Under the pieces are notes generated by a model. It saw nothing but the letters and a program-made list of their open reading frames with translations, did no database searches and was not told the origin of the DNA. A stretch of DNA of 37,285 nt. Source: Parabacteroides sp. GTDB taxonomy: Bacteria; Bacteroidota; Bacteroidia; Bacteroidales; Tannerellaceae. The stretch's first letter is position 1. Every line of letters begins with the position of its first letter. The stretch is from positions 1-37,285 of the forward strand of contig JAQWBH010000005.1 of the NCBI GenBank assembly GCA_028707405.1, given 5' to 3'. The position numbers and the translations under genes are program-made. Below are positions 9,235 to 17,034 of the stretch, piece after piece.

Positions 9235-10287
9235 ATGAGGATTCTTCATGTTATATTCACGCTTCAATACGGCGGTGCTGAAACATTACTTGTTGATATT
9301 GTAAATGAACAGGCAAAAGAGCATGATGTAAATGTTTTTGTTATCAATAAAGATTATTCCGAAGGCTTGCTCAAAACGATTGACAGACACGTAAAGGTGC
9401 TGTTGTTTGAACGCAAGATAGGTGGATTTGACCCTAAAATCTGGTTCGATATTTATTTAGAATGTTATAGATTGAAGCCGGATATTATTCATTGTCACGA
9501 TTCCAAGGCTATTTATTTTGTTCCTTTTTTCTCTTTTAAAACGATATTGACGGTACATGCCGTTAATTTGGAACTCAAAGGGATAGGCTTGTATCATTCA
9601 ATAGTTTCGGTATCGAATGCCGTAAAAGAGGATGTTTTGAAACGAAAGAAACGGGATTCACAAGTTATTATTAATGGCATCAACATTGATCAGATTCAGC
9701 ACAAATCAGAAGAAGTGCCATTGCCTTGTTTCAAAATGGTTCAAATAGGGCGATTAAATCATAATATTAAAGGGCAGCATATTCTTTTAAAAGCACTTTC
9801 ACTTTTACGTCAGCGCAATATTCTGCAGCGGGTGACGTTGGATCTTATAGGAGCAGGTCCTTCTCTAGCATATCTGAAAGGGTTAGTAACCGATCTGAAT
9901 CTGGAAGATTGTGTTTTTTTTAGAGGATTGAAAGACCGGGCATTCATCTATGATCGGCTTCGAGATTATGATTTGTTAGTTCAACCTTCTATTTATGAAG
10001 GATTCGGATTGACTGTAATCGAAGCAATGGCTGCCGGAGTACCTGTATTGGTATCCAATATTTACGGTCCGGCAGAATTAGTTCGCGAAGGTCAATTTGG
10101 TTATATGTTTCATTCTGAGGATACAGAGGATTGTGCTAACCAAATTGAACATATCATTGAGTCACATTCAGAAGTCGTCGTTAAAGCAAAAGAAGCATAT
10201 TTGCATTGCGTTGAAAATTTTAGTTTAAAAAAAACAGTTTCTGATTATGCCGTATTATATTTACAGCTTAATCAACATAGTCATTAA
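9235..10287 (+). CDS. Family 4 glycosyltransferase
   Basis: A 350-residue GT-B fold glycosyltransferase. The N-terminal domain opens MRILHVIFTLQYGGAETLLVD, the glycine-rich GT4 start, followed by PDIIHCHDSKA and TVHAVN. The C-terminal domain has MVQIGRLNHNIKGQHILLKAL and the nucleotide-sugar signature QPSIYEGFGLTVIEAMAAGVPVLVS, including the E-x7-E pair of retaining GT4 enzymes. Spacing of 1 and 2 bases to its neighbours places it in the operon. It would transfer one hexose-type residue to the lipid-linked repeat unit; the sugar is not predictable. Confidence 0.9.
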   Translation: MRILHVIFTLQYGGAETLLVDIVNEQAKEHDVNVFVINKDYSEGLLKTIDRHVKVLLFERKIGGFDPKIWFDIYLECYRLKPDIIHCHDSKAIYFVPFFSFKTILTVHAVNLELKGIGLYHSIVSVSNAVKEDVLKRKKRDSQVIINGINIDQIQHKSEEVPLPCFKMVQIGRLNHNIKGQHILLKALSLLRQRNILQRVTLDLIGAGPSLAYLKGLVTDLNLEDCVFFRGLKDRAFIYDRLRDYDLLVQPSIYEGFGLTVIEAMAAGVPVLVSNIYGPAELVREGQFGYMFHSEDTEDCANQIEHIIESHSEVVVKAKEAYLHCVENFSLKKTVSDYAVLYLQLNQHSH

Positions 10288-10289
10288 TA

Positions 10290-11366
10290 ATGGACATTAT
10301 AATTGTATCTCCTTCGTTGAATCCTAATGAGAATGTTAGTGGAGTCTCCGCGGTTGTGAATTTTATTGTACAGCGAGACCATAGTCATCATTATATTCAT
10401 TTTAAGCAGGGGCGTAAGGACAGAGAATTATTTATTATTCGATTCTTCTCATTAATTGTAGATTTTATAAAATGGATATGGTTGCTTTGTAAACATAGAG
10501 ATGCAATGGTCCATTATAATTTTCCCCTTACGGCAAAAGCAATATTCCGGGATTATTTTTTTATAAAGGCTGTTTCATTTTTAGGGTTCAAACTATTAAT
10601 ACATATCCATGGCGGCAATTATTTGATGGAAGAACCTTTTCATCCTATGATTAGAAGGATGTTGAAGTCTGTTTTTCAATTATCCTGCCCATTTATCGTT
10701 TTAAGTAAAAAAGAAAAGGATAGCATTGAAAAACGTTTTGGAAATAAGAAAATCTTTGTCTTACCGAATTCTGTAGATATACAAGATGATTCATTGACAA
10801 GAAAAAGTAATTTGCATCGGCCCCTAAATATATTGTTTATTGGTCGTATAGCCTCGTCTAAAGGTGTAGATTATATTTTGGATGCTGCTATAAAGATGAA
10901 AGGAAAGCTTCCTTTCCGACTTGTTTTTGCAGGTGAAGAGGAGAAAAGAGGAAAATATATTCCTTATGCTTTGAAACGTTTAGGAAATGATTATTTTCGT
11001 TATGTTGGAATAATTAACGGCCAGGCTAAAACAGATTTGTTGAGGAAATGTGATGTCTTTCTTTTACCTTCTTTTTATGAAGGACTTCCTATTTCGATGT
11101 TGGAGTGTATGAGCTTTGGTATTGTGCCGGTTGTAACAAATGTTGGTTCGATAAGCAGTTGTGTAGCCGATGGCGTGAATGGTTTGATTATTGGGCAGAA
11201 AGATACGGATGCCATCATAGATGCTGTTAAATTGTTGAGCAGGGACAGAGAACTTTTGGAAAACTTATCAAGTAAGGCACGCGAAACGATTATGAAGAAG
11301 TTTTCCCCTGATCAATATATTGCGAATTTGAATCGTATATATGATGAGGTAGGTGCGTATAGATAA
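10290..11366 (+). CDS. Family 4 glycosyltransferase
   Basis: A 358-residue GT-B enzyme. It begins MDIIIVSPSLNPNENVSGVSAVVNF, with LLIHIHGGNY in the acceptor domain. The C-terminal half carries NILFIGRIASSKGVDYILDA and LPSFYEGLPISMLECMSFGIVPVVT, the GT4 donor site with the E-x7-E pair. It is AT-rich by eye compared with the flanking housekeeping genes, as is common in polysaccharide operons. It starts 2 bases after the preceding stop and is followed closely by the WecG-like gene. Role inferred: another step in repeat-unit assembly. Confidence 0.9.
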   Translation: MDIIIVSPSLNPNENVSGVSAVVNFIVQRDHSHHYIHFKQGRKDRELFIIRFFSLIVDFIKWIWLLCKHRDAMVHYNFPLTAKAIFRDYFFIKAVSFLGFKLLIHIHGGNYLMEEPFHPMIRRMLKSVFQLSCPFIVLSKKEKDSIEKRFGNKKIFVLPNSVDIQDDSLTRKSNLHRPLNILFIGRIASSKGVDYILDAAIKMKGKLPFRLVFAGEEEKRGKYIPYALKRLGNDYFRYVGIINGQAKTDLLRKCDVFLLPSFYEGLPISMLECMSFGIVPVVTNVGSISSCVADGVNGLIIGQKDTDAIIDAVKLLSRDRELLENLSSKARETIMKKFSPDQYIANLNRIYDEVGAYR

Positions 11367-11373
11367 GATAAAG

Positions 11374-12123
11374 ATGGAAGGTAAGAGATACTTTAATGTC
11401 AGAATGGAATTCAGCAGAGATATATTCCATACAATTGTAGAAGAGGCTGTTTCCACAAACAAAACAGGCTATGTTTGTTGCATAGAAAGTAATAATCTGA
11501 CTGTTGCCAATTCGGATCCATTGTTTAATCAGGTCGTGAACCATGCATTGGTAAATAGTTGTGATGGTTCTGTTGTAGCTAAAATATTGTCGTATTTATA
11601 TAAGCAATCTTTTGATTCTTATGTTGGAGCGGATGTTTTCATGCATTATATTTCTTTATGCAAATATCGGCATTTTTTTCTTGGTAATACGCCTGAAGTA
11701 CTGAGTGGATTAAAAGAGAATTTGTCTGATATTGATTCAAATATAAGAAATATGCATTTTGATTCACTGCCTTTTAAGACTGTAGACGATTTTGATTATG
11801 CCGGTATCGCTGAAAGGATAAACCAAGACAGTCCAGATATGATTTGGATTTCTTTAGGTGCTCCAAAACAGGAATTTTTTATGAGCAGACTACAACCTTA
11901 TTTGAAACGGGGTGTGATGTTTGGTGTTGGTGCGGTATTCAATTTTTATTCGGGAGTAGGAAAAGTAAAAAGGGCTCCTTCATGGATGCGCAAATGCAGA
12001 TTGGAGTGGTTACATAGAGCTTTGGAAGAACCGGGGAAAAATGTCCCGCGTTATTTGAATTTTATTAGGATTCTACCTCAGCTTATCAGAAATGAGCGTA
12101 GAAAAGGCTGTTGTCAGGATTAA
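11374..12123 (+). CDS. WecG/TagA/CpsF family glycosyltransferase
   Basis: A 249-residue GT26-type enzyme. Family features: SNNLTVANSDPLFNQVVNHA, then CDGSVVAKIL (the DG region holding the catalytic Asp), FLGNTPEVL, MIWISLGAPKQEFFM and GVGAVFNFYSGVGKVKRAPSWMRKCRLEWLHRALEEP. Homologues add ManNAc(A) or related sugars to undecaprenyl-PP-linked GlcNAc (WecG) or act in teichoic-acid linkage (TagA). In the usual GVGAxFDF signature the Asp is Asn here. The ATG at 11374 is preferred; a GTG at 11353 in the same frame would overlap the preceding gene by 14 bases. Such enzymes normally act second in the pathway, yet no initiating enzyme is encoded in this operon. Confidence 0.88.
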   Translation: MEGKRYFNVRMEFSRDIFHTIVEEAVSTNKTGYVCCIESNNLTVANSDPLFNQVVNHALVNSCDGSVVAKILSYLYKQSFDSYVGADVFMHYISLCKYRHFFLGNTPEVLSGLKENLSDIDSNIRNMHFDSLPFKTVDDFDYAGIAERINQDSPDMIWISLGAPKQEFFMSRLQPYLKRGVMFGVGAVFNFYSGVGKVKRAPSWMRKCRLEWLHRALEEPGKNVPRYLNFIRILPQLIRNERRKGCCQD

Positions 12124-12157
12124 GTTGCCGTAAAAGGGTTGTACAAAAAGATGAAAT

Positions 12158-12841
12158 ATGAAAAGCTGGAAAAATAAAATGGAAAAACTTTTGTCTCTGC
12201 CGAGATCGTTTTTCTTTTGTTTACGTTGCTTGCCTTTTGAGCAGGCAATAAAGATCCCTTTCTTATTGAGATACAATTGTAAAGTTTTGAAGAATAGAGC
12301 AAAGATCTATCTCCCCTCCGAATTCCGATTTGCTATGATTAAAATAGGTTTTGGTGATATTGGTATTTTTGATAAGCGATATGAGCGTTCAATAATTGAG
12401 TGGAATGGGAATATTACATTCCGGGGCGACGCATACTTTGGACAGGGTTCTCGCATCTGTGTAGGTAAAGAAGGCCGATTAACGGTTGGAGATCATTTCA
12501 CAAATACAGCAATGGGGACTATTGTCTGTTTTGATAAGATACAAATCGGTGATGATGTGCTGACCAGTTGGAATACTTTAATCATTGACACTGATTTTCA
12601 TGAAACACTTAATCTTGAAACAGGCGTCCCCAATCAGTATCATAAACCCATTTTTATACATGATCGCGCATGGATTGGTACTCGCTCAGTTGTTTTGAAG
12701 GGAAGTGAGATTCCTTCAGGATGTATTGTAGGTGCTAGTTCTACAGTAAATAGAATATTTGAAAATGAAAACACCCTCATTGCCGGTAGTCCGGCAAGAG
12801 AGTGCAAATACTGTATCACAAGAAAACTAGATTCCTTGTAA
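12158..12841 (+). CDS. Left-handed beta-helix (hexapeptide) acyltransferase
   Basis: A 227-residue protein; the last 150 residues hold degenerate hexapeptide repeats (ITFRGDAYFGQGSRICVG, LTVGDHF, IQIGDDV, IFIHDRAWIGTRSVVLKGSEIPSGCIVGASSTVN, TLIAGSPAREC) typical of trimeric acetyl-CoA dependent O- or N-acetyltransferases (WbbJ/Xat-like). DTDFH near residue 145 is the usual position of the catalytic His. Residues 1-60 are a non-repeat basic/hydrophobic extension. It lies 34 bases after the WecG-like gene and closes the operon; it probably decorates the polysaccharide or a sugar nucleotide. Convergent with the DJ-1 gene, 16 bases away. Confidence 0.87.
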   Translation: MKSWKNKMEKLLSLPRSFFFCLRCLPFEQAIKIPFLLRYNCKVLKNRAKIYLPSEFRFAMIKIGFGDIGIFDKRYERSIIEWNGNITFRGDAYFGQGSRICVGKEGRLTVGDHFTNTAMGTIVCFDKIQIGDDVLTSWNTLIIDTDFHETLNLETGVPNQYHKPIFIHDRAWIGTRSVVLKGSEIPSGCIVGASSTVNRIFENENTLIAGSPARECKYCITRKLDSL

Positions 12842-12857
12842 TATAATGGTTATCTAC

Positions 12858-13403
12858 TTAACTTAATAATCCGGCCGCCACTTCTTCGGCAACGGCTTTG
12901 CTTTTGATGACTTCTACCAGTTTTAGCCCAAAGGGAATAACTAATCCGGGACCTTTTCCTGTAATGACATGGTCGTCTTTTTCGACTGATTTGCCTGTTA
13001 TTTCCGCTCCGATCAACATCCCTTCGAAACCTGGATAGCAGGTGGCTTTGCGTCCTTTTAGTAGGCCGAGCCTTCCCAAAACCAATGGAGCGGCACAGAT
13101 TGCAGCAACGATTTTGCCCTTTTTATATTGCCCAATCAAAACTCCCCTGAGTGGATCGCAGGCATCCAGATTTTTACTTCCGGGCATTCCACCAGGCAAA
13201 ACTAATGCGTCAGCATCCGAAAAATCACATTCTTTCAGTAAACAATCGGCTATAGCTTCAATGCTATGGGCTCCGCTAACTTTATGTTCGTTTGTGATTG
13301 ATACCGTTTGGGTGTCAATGCCTCCCCGACGCAAAATATCAACAGTACCAATAGCTTCCATCTCTTCAAAACCGGTTGCTAAAAACAAATAAGCTTTCTT
13401 CAT
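12858..13403 (-). CDS. DJ-1/PfpI family protein
   Basis: A 181-residue cytosolic protein of the DJ-1 branch. It starts AYLFLATGFEEMEAIGTVD, with Glu16 matching the conserved DJ-1 Glu, and has the nucleophile elbow VAAICAAP with Cys103; LVLPGGMPGS and GKGPGLVIPFGL complete the fold. Family members are credited with glyoxalase III, deglycase or redox-sensing activity; which applies here is unknown. An unusually strong Shine-Dalgarno run, GGAGGAAAT, directly precedes the ATG, rare in this phylum. It is the last gene of a minus-strand set after tonB, but 150 bases of repeat-bearing DNA separate them, so it may have separate expression. Confidence 0.92.
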   Translation of the reverse strand: MKKAYLFLATGFEEMEAIGTVDILRRGGIDTQTVSITNEHKVSGAHSIEAIADCLLKECDFSDADALVLPGGMPGSKNLDACDPLRGVLIGQYKKGKIVAAICAAPLVLGRLGLLKGRKATCYPGFEGMLIGAEITGKSVEKDDHVITGKGPGLVIPFGLKLVEVIKSKAVAEEVAAGLLS

Positions 13404-13453
13404 ATTTCCTCCTTTTTTTGATGGTTCTTACAGGTTATTACTTCTGTCTAAAA

Positions 13454-13533
13454 AAGTATATACTTTCATATACCAGAAGTATATACTTTCGTACCCCCAA
13501 AGTATATACTTTTGATTTCAAAAGCATATACTT
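13454..13533. repeat. Four evenly spaced copies of the palindrome AAGTATATACTT
   Basis: Perfect 12-bp palindromes lie at 13454-13465, 13477-13488 and 13500-13511, with a one-mismatch copy (AAGCATATACTT) at 13522-13533. The start-to-start steps are 23, 23 and 22 bases. Spacer sequences differ, although each copy is followed by T or TT. The array fills the gap between tonB and the DJ-1 gene, upstream of the latter. It may be an array of operators for a dimeric regulator or a decaying tandem repeat. Confidence 0.85.
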
Positions 13534-13553
13534 TTTAAAGCTGGCTTCATATC

Positions 13554-14393
13554 TTATCTCAAGCGATACTTGTATGTGATTTTGCCTTGTTGGTTGTTCA
13601 CCCCGGTAATCTCATTAAACTTGTTGTTGCGAGCGGCGCGAATCGCTTTTGCTCGCATTGATGCGTCGTCGATGGTTGTGCCTCTTCCTATTTCGGCCGC
13701 AATGACATTTCCACGCGGATCGACTGTGATATTGATGACAATCTGACCTTCTTCCTTTTCGGTGTAGGAGGGTTCGGCTACCTTTCCTGTGATAATTTGT
13801 CGCCCAGACAGACTGAATGTTCCCATTCCGCCAACACCAGTGTTGGCACCATGATCGGAATTACCAAATGGGCTTCCCTGGTTTCCGGTTCCTTTTCCGG
13901 TCCCCTGACTGTTGCCTTTAGCACTTCCTATGCCGAAAGCTCCGGCTACACGATTATTGATAGCTTGTTGCTTACGTTGTTCTTCAGCTAGACGTTTTTT
14001 CTCGGCATTTTCTTTTTGTATGCGTTCCTTTTCTTCTGTATCTCTTCTTTGTTTCTCTTCTTCCTGTTTGCGCAACTCTTCTTTTTTCTTCTTCTTTTCT
14101 TTAATTGCAACAGTTTCTTCAATATTCTGTGTCACCAAGTCTTCTTTAATCGGTTCGGTCTTCGGTTCGCTTGGAGGAGGGGGTACGGTCGTTTCGTCAG
14201 GAGGAACCTCACCTGTATATTGAGGTTCGAATGTTCCTGCAGCTTCATCTACATTGCCGAAGTTAACAATGACGCCTCCATTCTCGTCCGGGATAACCGT
14301 TTTGATTACCGAGAACCATAGAATCAACAGGATAACCGCATGGAACAGAAGGGTACCAATTATACTGTATATGTCGTCTTTATTAAACTTCAT
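13554..14393 (-). CDS. tonB: TonB-type energy transducer
   Basis: A 279-residue protein with one N-terminal membrane helix (about 11-33, YSIIGTLLFHAVILLILWFSV), a short proline-rich section (VPPPPSEPKTEP), a very highly charged Lys/Glu/Arg/Gln stretch (about 95-145, probably helical), a Gly/Asn/Ser-rich linker (about 150-195) and a C-terminal TonB-like domain (GKVAEPSYTEKEEGQIVINITVDPRGNV to the end). With ExbB and ExbD it would carry proton-motive energy to outer-membrane TonB-dependent transporters. Its ATG overlaps the exbD stop (ATGA). The long charged arm suits crossing the periplasm. TolA is an alternative name for such layouts, but no TolB or Pal gene is near. Confidence 0.87.
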   Translation of the reverse strand: MKFNKDDIYSIIGTLLFHAVILLILWFSVIKTVIPDENGGVIVNFGNVDEAAGTFEPQYTGEVPPDETTVPPPPSEPKTEPIKEDLVTQNIEETVAIKEKKKKKEELRKQEEEKQRRDTEEKERIQKENAEKKRLAEEQRKQQAINNRVAGAFGIGSAKGNSQGTGKGTGNQGSPFGNSDHGANTGVGGMGTFSLSGRQIITGKVAEPSYTEKEEGQIVINITVDPRGNVIAAEIGRGTTIDDASMRAKAIRAARNNKFNEITGVNNQQGKITYKYRLR

Positions 14394-14803
14394 TTTTTCT
14401 GAGGTCTGGTGGCAAGAACCATTTTGAATTTATTTTCATTTGCAATATTCAGTATGCGGACAATCTCTTTATACGGAACCGTTTCGTCGGCATAAAGCGC
14501 AACGTACATGTCCGGTTCCTTTGCATAACAGTCTTGCAGAAATGGTGTGATTTCGTCGAATGTGACCTGCCGCTCCCTCTGACTGCCAAAAGCGACATAA
14601 TAATTGAGATTCGCATCAATAGTTAGACGTGTTAACGGTTTCGCTGTTGTCTGTTGTTTGGATTGAGGTAAGGATACTTTGATGGAGTTCGGTACGACGA
14701 TTGTTGATGATATTAAAAAGAATATCAGTAACAGAAAAATGACATCAGTCATCGACGCCATGCTAAAGTCTACCTGAACTTTTGTTCTTCGTTTTAATGC
14801 CAT
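14390..14803 (-). CDS. exbD: ExbD/TolR family biopolymer transport protein
   Basis: A 137-residue protein with a short basic cytoplasmic start (ALKRRTKVQVDF), a single membrane helix at about 20-38 (DVIFLLLIFFLISSTIVV) carrying the essential membrane Asp at residue 20, and a periplasmic domain ending ATRPQKK. In the ExbBD motor this Asp is the proton-binding residue. It starts one base after exbB ends and overlaps tonB by 4 bases, so the three are translationally linked. Confidence 0.93.
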   Translation of the reverse strand: MALKRRTKVQVDFSMASMTDVIFLLLIFFLISSTIVVPNSIKVSLPQSKQQTTAKPLTRLTIDANLNYYVAFGSQRERQVTFDEITPFLQDCYAKEPDMYVALYADETVPYKEIVRILNIANENKFKMVLATRPQKK

Positions 14804-14804
14804 A

Positions 14805-15515
14805 TTAATTTGCCGGTTCGTTCAATAAATCCATAAATTCCATTGTGCGGGCTTCCATCTTGTTGACCACCTTATCAACCTGCGAAACAAGGTAGTTGTA
14901 GGCGAACAGGAAAATAATTCCGACTATCAAGCCACCAACTGTTGTTACCAATGCTTCATAGATACCGCTTGAGAGCAAAGAGATGTCGACATTGCTTCCG
15001 GCATTGGCCATGTCGAAAAAAGCACGAACCATTCCGGTTACTGTTCCTAAAAATCCAAGCATCGGTGCACCTGACGCCGTGGTAGCAATAACAGGAAATC
15101 CTTTTTCAAGCTTTGCTACTTCGATATTTCCAACATTCTCAATGGCTACCATCACATCGTTCATCGGACGTCCCAGTCTGGTGATCCCCTTTTCGATCAT
15201 GCGTGATGAAGGTGTATTGGTGTTGCGACACAAGTTGAGTGCCGAATCAATTTTTCCTTCGTGTATATAGTCTTTGATGCGATTCATAAACGTTTCATCT
15301 TCTTTTCCGGCACGTTTGATAATAATAAACCGCTGAATAAAAACATAACATGCAATCAATGAGAGTATTAATAATACAATCATAATCCATCCGCCTTTTA
15401 CAGCCAAATCCAATACATTAATCTTTGCTTCTGCTGGAACGGCTGTTGCCGTTAAGTTTGGCATTTGTTCAACTGCTTGTGCGCCAACAGTCTGTAGGAA
15501 AAGTAATATGCTCAT
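14805..15515 (-). CDS. exbB: MotA/TolQ/ExbB family proton channel protein
   Basis: A 236-residue inner-membrane protein with three main membrane helices: about 38-62 (GGWIMIVLLILSLIACYVFI), 145-170 (ATTASGAPMLGFLGTVTGMVRAF) and 190-215 (EALVTTVGGLIVGIIFLFAYNYL). The conserved core GFLGTVTGM and the helix-three Thr/Gly pattern define the family. An extra N-terminal hydrophobic stretch (MSILLFLQTVGAQA) may act as a signal or extra helix. With ExbD it forms the proton-driven stator for TonB. It follows pdxJ by 45 bases on the minus strand and may share its transcript. Confidence 0.92.
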   Translation of the reverse strand: MSILLFLQTVGAQAVEQMPNLTATAVPAEAKINVLDLAVKGGWIMIVLLILSLIACYVFIQRFIIIKRAGKEDETFMNRIKDYIHEGKIDSALNLCRNTNTPSSRMIEKGITRLGRPMNDVMVAIENVGNIEVAKLEKGFPVIATTASGAPMLGFLGTVTGMVRAFFDMANAGSNVDISLLSSGIYEALVTTVGGLIVGIIFLFAYNYLVSQVDKVVNKMEARTMEFMDLLNEPAN

Positions 15516-15560
15516 GCTTACTTATTTAATATGTATAATTATTAATAAATGTCTTTTCTT

Positions 15561-16280
15561 TTATTCATTTTTTAAACAATTCTTATATAACCGAATTGTC
15601 TCTTTCAACCCATAATATAAGGCGTCACAAATTATCGCATGTCCGATGGAAACTTCTTCCAGCCATGGAATATTCTGATGAAAAAAGGCGAGATTTTCAA
15701 GATTAAGGTCATGCCCGGCATTGACTCCCAATCCTAAGTTCTTTGCCAACCGGGCTGCTTCTATGAATGACTTTATTGCCTCTTCCTTATTTGTTGTGTA
15801 TTGGGATGAATAGGGTTCGGTATAAAGTTCGATCCGGTCAGTTCCTGTTTTGGCTGCCAGTTCGATATTGGACAGTTCTGTCCCAACAAAGATAGAAGTT
15901 CTTATTCCTTGCGGAGCAAAAGTATCAACCAATTCATTTAATCGGTCAAAGTTTTCTTTTACATTCCATCCTGCATTAGAAGTGATGGCATCGGGAGCAT
16001 CCGGGACTAAGGTCACTTGAGTCGGTTTGATTTTTAGAATCAAATCTATAAATTGGTCAGATGGATAACCTTCAATATTAAATTCTGTCTTTATCAATGG
16101 TTTCAACCCATAAACATCGCTGTAACGGATGTGACGTTCATCTGGTCTTGGATGAACAGTTATGCCTTGAGCTCCGAACGATTCGCAGTCCTGTGCAACC
16201 TGAAGAACATCAGGTACGTTACCCCCCCGCGCATTACGGATCGTTGCAATCTTGTTAATGTTTACACTTAAATTTGTCAT
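15561..16280 (-). CDS. pdxJ: Pyridoxine 5'-phosphate synthase
   Basis: A 239-residue TIM-barrel enzyme that condenses 1-deoxyxylulose 5-phosphate with 3-amino-2-oxopropyl phosphate to make pyridoxine 5'-phosphate in the DXP-dependent vitamin B6 route. It is recognised from [31 protein letters not shown] (active-site His at about 43), VTLVPDAPD, and [14 protein letters not shown] near the C-terminus. Length is normal for the family. It is the first gene of the minus-strand group with exbB-exbD-tonB; its promoter box at 16330-16337 lies inside a perfect inverted repeat shared with the gene on the other strand. Confidence 0.95.
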   Translation of the reverse strand: MTNLSVNINKIATIRNARGGNVPDVLQVAQDCESFGAQGITVHPRPDERHIRYSDVYGLKPLIKTEFNIEGYPSDQFIDLILKIKPTQVTLVPDAPDAITSNAGWNVKENFDRLNELVDTFAPQGIRTSIFVGTELSNIELAAKTGTDRIELYTEPYSSQYTTNKEEAIKSFIEAARLAKNLGLGVNAGHDLNLENLAFFHQNIPWLEEVSIGHAIICDALYYGLKETIRLYKNCLKNE

Positions 16281-16307
16281 TGTATATCGTTATTCTTTTT
16301 TCTTTCA

Positions 16308-16338
16308 CTACATTTGCAGAAAGTATTTGCAAATGTAG
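16308..16338. promoter_or_regulatory. Opposed promoters inside a perfect inverted repeat
   Basis: CTACATTTGCA (16308-16318) and TGCAAATGTAG (16328-16338) are exact reverse complements separated by 9 bases. Each arm carries TACATTTG, a perfect TAnnTTTG -7 box: on the plus strand at 16309-16316 (for the CBS-nadK genes) and on the minus strand at 16330-16337 (for pdxJ). The arrangement puts both predicted start points within a few bases of each other, with the promoters facing each other. -33 elements are weak for both. Confidence 0.65.
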
Positions 16339-16362
16339 CAGTATTTGGGGAAATACAGAATA

Positions 16363-17022
16363 ATGTTAGTAAAAGATTTCATAACAAAGGAACCGCCGGT
16401 GTTAAAAAGTTTTGACACCCGAGAGTATGCATTATCATTAATGGATGATTTTAAGCTAAAACATCTGCCATTATTGAGAGATAATGTATACAAATGCTTG
16501 ATAGCCGAGAAAGACTTGTTGTCAATGTCTGATTCCGCATTGTTGGCGGACGATAGTACATTGTTTTCACCATGTGTACAAGAATCCACGCTTATATTTG
16601 ACGCATTAGCAATGGTTTCTCGTTATCGGCTAAGTCTCCTCCCGGTTGTTAATGAAAAGAATGAATATAAAGGTGCAGTTGTTTGCGAACGATTGGTTAA
16701 TGCGCTCTCTGAACTTTGTAATGCTGAGGCGGAGGGAAGTGTTATTGTGCTCGAAATCGCACCGCGCGATTATTCATTGACCGACATAGTACGCCTCATA
16801 GAGGTAAATAATGCGCATGTATTAAGCTTGTTGTCGCATATAGATAATATTACCGGTCGTTTACATCTTGTTATAAAGATTGATTTGGAAGATGCTTCAC
16901 CGGTGATTCGGAGTTTCGAACGTTTCAATTACACGATTCTTTATTATTTCATGAAGAAAGGAGTAGTCGACGATGTATTGCAGCGACGAATGGAAGAGTT
17001 GGTCCGCTATATGAATATTTAA
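16363..17022 (+). CDS. CBS-domain protein with C-terminal ACT-like region
   Basis: A 219-residue cytosolic protein beginning MLVKDFITKEPPVLK. The first 120 residues form a CBS pair (repeat one LKSFDTREYALSLMDDFKLKHLPLL; repeat two ESTLIFDALAMVSRYRLSLLPVVNEKNEYKGAVV). The last 85 residues (SVIVLEIAPRDYSLTDIVRLIEVNNAHVLSLLSHID...RLHLVIKI) resemble an ACT fold. CBS pairs usually bind adenine nucleotides. The frame extends 6 codons to a TTG at 16345, but the ATG fits the promoter position better. It is 12 bases from nadK, suggesting a link to nucleotide or NAD(P) status, though no target is evident. Confidence 0.85.
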   Translation: MLVKDFITKEPPVLKSFDTREYALSLMDDFKLKHLPLLRDNVYKCLIAEKDLLSMSDSALLADDSTLFSPCVQESTLIFDALAMVSRYRLSLLPVVNEKNEYKGAVVCERLVNALSELCNAEAEGSVIVLEIAPRDYSLTDIVRLIEVNNAHVLSLLSHIDNITGRLHLVIKIDLEDASPVIRSFERFNYTILYYFMKKGVVDDVLQRRMEELVRYMNI

Positions 17023-17034
17023 AGAATAGGAAAA

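Noticed and set aside
13797-14321. Open plus-strand frames over tonB
   Set aside because: They run antisense to the Lys/Glu- and Gly-rich parts of tonB and encode Ser/Phe/Cys-rich strings without family features; they are shadows of a compositionally biased gene.
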